Assembly: GCA_016932335.1 (NCBI GenBank)
Contig: JAFGCZ010000012.1
Coordinates: forward strand, 1 to 64,000
Origin: Opitutales bacterium
GTDB taxonomy: Bacteria > Verrucomicrobiota > Verrucomicrobiia > Opitutales > Oceanipulchritudinaceae
Length of the DNA stretch: 64,000 nucleotides
Direction of reading: 5' to 3'
The position numbers were made by a program, and so were the translations under genes. The notes under the pieces were generated by a model. It had not been told where the DNA came from, searched no databases, and worked only from the letters and a program-made list of their open reading frames with translations. Positions within the stretch are counted from its first letter, which is position 1; the number at the start of each line of letters is the position of its first letter. Shown here piece after piece: positions 60,774 through 64,000 of the stretch.

Positions 60774-61940
60774 TTATAAAGGTTTACCTGTTACCGTTTC
60801 AGCGGTATTCAACGCCTGTGTTACTACTTGATCCATGTTATAGTAACGATATGTTCCAAGGCGTCCTAGAAAGGTTACATCGGTGTCTTTTTCGGATAAG
60901 TTTTTGTAGCGCTTATAAAGAGCTTTAGATTCATCACTGGGAATTGGATAATATGGGTCTTCTCCCATTTGCCAGTCTCTGGGATATTCGCGAACGATAG
61001 TGCTTCCCGTATGGTTTTGCCCGGTTATGTGCTTTAATTCCACGATGCGGGTAAACTCATAGTCATTGGGATAATTTACCTGTAGTTCAGGTTGCCAAAA
61101 TCCTTGTTTTCCACTGATTGTTGCACGTTCGAGAAGCTGTTCTTCTTTGTAATGCTCCTGTTCAAACCTGAGCGACCGGTAGGGCAAAGCTCCAAAACAG
61201 TAACCGTAATAAGCATCTATTGGGCCGGTGAAAAAAGTATGCTTCCTTTCCACGGTATCTTTGACCTCAGTATAATCTGTATTCAGAATTACCTGTAATT
61301 TATCTCCGCAGCTTTCAATCAGATTTGCAAATAGAGCGTGATAGCCGTTTTTAGGAAGACACTGGAACTTTTCTTTCAAATAGGCATCGTTATAGGTTGT
61401 CCGTATGGGAATTCGCCCGCAAACTGATACATCCAGGTCCTTGGGATCTCGTTTCCATTGTTTGCGTGTATAGCCCTTGAAAAATAACTCGTATAGAGTG
61501 GGGCCCATTTGCGAAAGGATGACTTCCTCGCTGTTTTGAGGCGTATCTATGGCTATTCTTTCTTGTTCCAGCCACTTAATAAATTCGGCTTCGCTGGCCT
61601 TATGCCCAACTATTTGCTCAAATGTTTTCAGGTTTACCGGGAAAGACCAATAGCGGCCATTCGTCCAGGATTGTACTCGGTATGTGCAGGGGAGCCAGTC
61701 AGTGAAACGGCTCAAATACTCCAAAATAGCTGGGGCATCGGTTCTGAAATAGTGGGGCCCATAAGGATGTATGAGGACGCCATGTGCATCGTAGGTGTCG
61801 TGTGAATTTCCTCCTGTGTGAGATCTCTTGTCTACTACAATACAGTGGAATCCGGCGGCGCATAGTCGCTCAGCTAGAACGAGTCCGGCAAAGCCCGCAC
61901 CGGCAATCAGATAGTCGGTTTTTAGGTTCCTTATTTTCAA
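60774..61940 (-). CDS. glf: UDP-galactopyranose mutase
   Basis: 388 residues. FAD-binding start YLIAGAGFAGLVLAERLCAA, then KRSHTGGNSHDTYDAHGVLI and HPYGPHYFRTDAPAILEYLS, the hallmark of Glf. Later motifs are FKGYTRKQWKRDPKDLDVSV, NGYHALFANLIESC and GPIDAYYGYCFGALPYRSLR. The enzyme interconverts UDP-Galp and UDP-Galf, supplying galactofuranose for surface glycans. The GT61-like gene follows after 14 bases, suggesting a Galf-containing polysaccharide. Confidence 0.93.
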   Translation of the reverse strand: MKIRNLKTDYLIAGAGFAGLVLAERLCAAGFHCIVVDKRSHTGGNSHDTYDAHGVLIHPYGPHYFRTDAPAILEYLSRFTDWLPCTYRVQSWTNGRYWSFPVNLKTFEQIVGHKASEAEFIKWLEQERIAIDTPQNSEEVILSQMGPTLYELFFKGYTRKQWKRDPKDLDVSVCGRIPIRTTYNDAYLKEKFQCLPKNGYHALFANLIESCGDKLQVILNTDYTEVKDTVERKHTFFTGPIDAYYGYCFGALPYRSLRFEQEHYKEEQLLERATISGKQGFWQPELQVNYPNDYEFTRIVELKHITGQNHTGSTIVREYPRDWQMGEDPYYPIPSDESKALYKRYKNLSEKDTDVTFLGRLGTYRYYNMDQVVTQALNTAETVTGKPL

Positions 61941-62002
61941 CAGAGGCTTCCATACCAGAGAATAACGAGAGTGTAAAATTCAAAAATCGGAAGCTGATCT
62001 GC

Positions 62003-62041
62003 GTTTGCAGGATGTGCTCGTCGAGCAGGCATCCTGCAAAC
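62003..62041. repeat. Long near-perfect hairpin
   Basis: The outer 12-bp stem GTTTGCAGGATG/CATCCTGCAAAC and inner stem TGCTCG/CGAGCA (1-base loop) are separated only by a GG bulge. It lies between glf and the alcohol dehydrogenase gene. No T run follows on either strand, so it is not a standard terminator; it may be a REP-like palindrome or Rho-linked 3' end. Confidence 0.7.
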
Positions 62042-62056
62042 AGTGTTTGATGAAAA

Positions 62057-63187
62057 TTAACCTTCGTAAGCTTCGCGGTAAATGCGGCGCGCGTCGTCCA
62101 GCGTGATTCCGTTGGGGTTGACGTTTAAAAGCCGGGTTACCGTCATGACGCTGACCGACATTGCTTCCAAATCGCTTTCAGGAATCCCCGCATCCTGCAA
62201 ATTCATGGGCATCCCCACGTCTGCTTTCAGTTGCTGCACGGCGGGAATCAGGGCATTGCAGTCATGCTTGCCGCACATGGCTTCCGCAAGGTCTGCCATG
62301 CGTTCCTCATGCCCTGCGATATTGTGCTGGAAAACCGGCGCAAACATCAGCGAATTGGCCATCCCGTGCGGTATGTGGTGCATCCCGCCCAGAGGGTAGG
62401 CAAAGGCGTGTACGGCGGTAGTGCTGGAGTTGTTAAAGGAAAGTCCCGCAAAGAGGCTGGCCATCAGCATATTTTCTCTGGCTTTCAAATTGTCAGGTTC
62501 ATTGTAGGCTGTTCGAAGGTTTTTCGAAATCAGCCGGACAGCCTTAAGTGCCATTACATCACTGTAGGCATTGCGGCGTTTTGAGACATATGCTTCAGTC
62601 GCGTGGCACAGTGCATCGATGCCGGTTGCTGCGGTGACAGATTTCGGCATGGAAACGGTCATTTCGGGTATGAGAAATGCATAATCCGGTATGATCTCTC
62701 TGGAGCACACTGCTTTTTTGATCTGCTCCTCGGTGTCGGTTAGAATCGAGTAAATGGTGACCTCACTGGCGGTGCCTGCGGTGGTAGGAATCAGTAGAAG
62801 CGGAATTTCCCGCTTGGGGCATACATCGGTGCCGACGAGTGTTTCCGGCTTCACCTCATGCGTCAGCAAAATAGACACGATTTTGGACGCATCCAACGGA
62901 CTGCCGCCTCCCACTCCAAGCACACAGTCGGCCTTAAACGCTCTGGCCTGTGCGCTCATCTCTTCAACCAGCAGGAGACTTGGGTCCGCACTGGTGTTGG
63001 AAAATATGTCAACACGGCGTCCATCCGCTTCGGCAATAGCTTTCAGTGCGGCAAAACCTTCGCTCTTGCTGACGTGAGGCCCCGTGACAATAAAGATGCG
63101 TTTTACGCCAAGCGTGCTCAGCACTTTGCCTAAGGCCGGTGCGGCATCTACTCCTGAGAAAATTTCGGGCATTCGGTAAAGATTCAT
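62057..63187 (-). CDS. Iron-containing (group III) alcohol dehydrogenase
   Basis: 376 residues. Nucleotide-binding GVGGGSPLDASKIVSIL and PLLLIPTTAGTASEVTIYSI are typical. Metal-ligand region: TGIDALCHATEAYVSK (Asp, His), TTAVHAFAYPLGGMHHIPHG (two His). Such enzymes reduce aldehydes (lactaldehyde, butyraldehyde and others) or oxidise alcohols with NAD(P). It starts 24 bases after the aldehyde dehydrogenase gene, so the pair probably processes one aldehyde; the specific substrate is unknown. Confidence 0.92.
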   Translation of the reverse strand: MNLYRMPEIFSGVDAAPALGKVLSTLGVKRIFIVTGPHVSKSEGFAALKAIAEADGRRVDIFSNTSADPSLLLVEEMSAQARAFKADCVLGVGGGSPLDASKIVSILLTHEVKPETLVGTDVCPKREIPLLLIPTTAGTASEVTIYSILTDTEEQIKKAVCSREIIPDYAFLIPEMTVSMPKSVTAATGIDALCHATEAYVSKRRNAYSDVMALKAVRLISKNLRTAYNEPDNLKARENMLMASLFAGLSFNNSSTTAVHAFAYPLGGMHHIPHGMANSLMFAPVFQHNIAGHEERMADLAEAMCGKHDCNALIPAVQQLKADVGMPMNLQDAGIPESDLEAMSVSVMTVTRLLNVNPNGITLDDARRIYREAYEG

Positions 63188-63211
63188 GATCTGAAAGTGG
63201 TTAAGATTTGT

Positions 63212-64000
63212 TCAGATTCCCTGGCCGAACTGAACGGCCTGTTCGTCTGTGGTGTAGCGGATGAATCCGCGGCCGGCCGGTTTTCCGTTCCCGGAAAGAC
63301 CGCAGCCCCCAAAGGGGAGAATACTCGGCGAAAAAGTAGTTGGTATGTTTGCGTAAAGATTGCCTACGTCAAGATCAGAGCCGATAGTCTCAAAGCGTTC
63401 TCGGGATGATGTGTAGATACTGGCGGCCAGACCAAACGGTGCGGCGTTGTGCAATGTCAGCATTTCTGCGTCGCTTTCGGTCACGAAAATATCCAGCAAC
63501 GGAGCGAAAATCTCTTTGTCGATAATCGGGCACTTCAGGCCTTCCGCGGCAGTCCTCCAAATACGTGCAGCTGGCTTTACATAATAGCCGGGACGCCCTT
63601 CGTAGGTATTCATGGCAGCACCTTCAACGATCCACTCTCCTCCACTTGCCAGATGTTCTGCGTAGCGCTTGTGGGCGGCCTCATTGACCAACACTCCCAG
63701 TGTTGTTTCTGCTTTGCAGGGGTCTCCCGGCACATAATGCTTAAAGGCTTCTTTGATTCCTTTACAAAAGGCATTCACATGGGAACGGTGGATAATCGCC
63801 CGACTGGTGTCATTACAGCGTTGGCCTGCCGTTGCGCAAATGCCGTCTACGGCAGCTTTGGCCGCTGCTGCTGCATCACCGTCCTCCAGGAGGATCAACG
63901 CATTCTTCCCGCCCATTTCCAGTGCTACACTTTTACTGAAATCACCGGCAACAGCCTGCGCAATGGAGCGCCCAACGTCTACGGATCCGGTAAAACAAAT
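63212..64000 (-). CDS. NAD(P)-dependent aldehyde dehydrogenase (5' end outside window)
   Basis: C-terminal ~262 residues; the frame is open to the right edge, so an N-terminal part of roughly 200 residues is missing. Visible motifs: FTGSVDVGRSIAQAVAGDF, VALEMGGKNALILLEDGD (conserved Glu), catalytic Cys in GICATAGQRCNDTSRAI, and the end motif ILPFGGCGLSGNGKPAG. The pattern is closest to succinylglutamate-semialdehyde dehydrogenase-like members (AstD), but no other arginine genes are seen. It shares an operon with the iron-type alcohol dehydrogenase downstream. Confidence 0.9.
   Translation of the reverse strand: MCFTGSVDVGRSIAQAVAGDFSKSVALEMGGKNALILLEDGDAAAAAKAAVDGICATAGQRCNDTSRAIIHRSHVNAFCKGIKEAFKHYVPGDPCKAETTLGVLVNEAAHKRYAEHLASGGEWIVEGAAMNTYEGRPGYYVKPAARIWRTAAEGLKCPIIDKEIFAPLLDIFVTESDAEMLTLHNAAPFGLAASIYTSSRERFETIGSDLDVGNLYANIPTTFSPSILPFGGCGLSGNGKPAGRGFIRYTTDEQAVQFGQGI

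Overview
The window reads as a chromosomal segment of a Gram-negative, polysaccharide-degrading bacterium, most likely Verrucomicrobiota (Opitutae-like). This is inferred from a TonB-dependent receptor, many secreted glycoside hydrolases, an ECF sigma factor paired with a Ser/Thr kinase, a prepilin-type GFSLIEMLV fragment and moderate GC with AT-rich islands. No taxonomic marker gene is present, so the assignment is tentative. No rRNA, tRNA or CRISPR array was recognised.

Region 1 (1-5.6 kb) is an AT-rich tail of Rhs-type polymorphic toxin modules. It holds the C-terminal end of a toxin entering from the left with a secreted candidate immunity protein, then two orphan cassettes. Each cassette is a short GC-rich Rhs core fragment fused to a new toxin domain (lipase-like, then papain/OTU-like), followed by its own exported candidate immunity protein. 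Long direct repeats, a C11/(AC)n tract and a truncated prepilin gene mark recombination. Region 2 (5.8-24.7 kb) is an arabinan/arabinoxylan utilisation locus: secreted GH43 and GH51 enzymes, an endo-arabinanase, a TonB receptor, a GPH-family sugar symporter, a cytoplasmic GH43, araBAD and a LacI-type regulator, with an ECF sigma/transmembrane kinase pair inside. Region 3 (24.8-26.9 kb) is an AT-rich islet with a SIR2-like protein and a small HExxH protein, possibly defence.

Region 4 (26.9-38.3 kb) is more housekeeping-like: an ArsR regulator, lysine 2,3-aminomutase, a metallo-hydrolase, potABCD, then on the minus strand a conserved small protein and a kinase-rpoN-tsaB-alr operon. Region 5 (38.5-46.2 kb) begins with a 33-codon Met/Cys-rich leader ORF and a strong terminator hairpin. 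These precede a sulfonate/taurine-type ABC transporter interleaved with a two-subunit CoA-transferase and a crotonase, then O-acetylhomoserine sulfhydrylase and a CoA-binding protein. I read this as an organosulfur acquisition operon under attenuation control (hypothesis).

Region 6 (46.2-59.7 kb) has secreted GH39, GH2 and GH5 enzymes, each with a CpG-centred LacI-type palindrome upstream. Between them lies a six-gene, tightly coupled minus-strand operon: YceI-like protein, type III polyketide synthase, unknown secreted protein, an ICMT-like methyltransferase fused to an FAD monooxygenase, a UbiE-like methyltransferase and a second methyltransferase. It resembles the srsABC phenolic-lipid pathway with srsB and srsC fused, and is divergent from an OmpR-type two-component system. 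Region 7 (59.7-64 kb) carries a GT61-like glycosyltransferase, UDP-galactopyranose mutase, an iron-type alcohol dehydrogenase and an aldehyde dehydrogenase running off the right edge.
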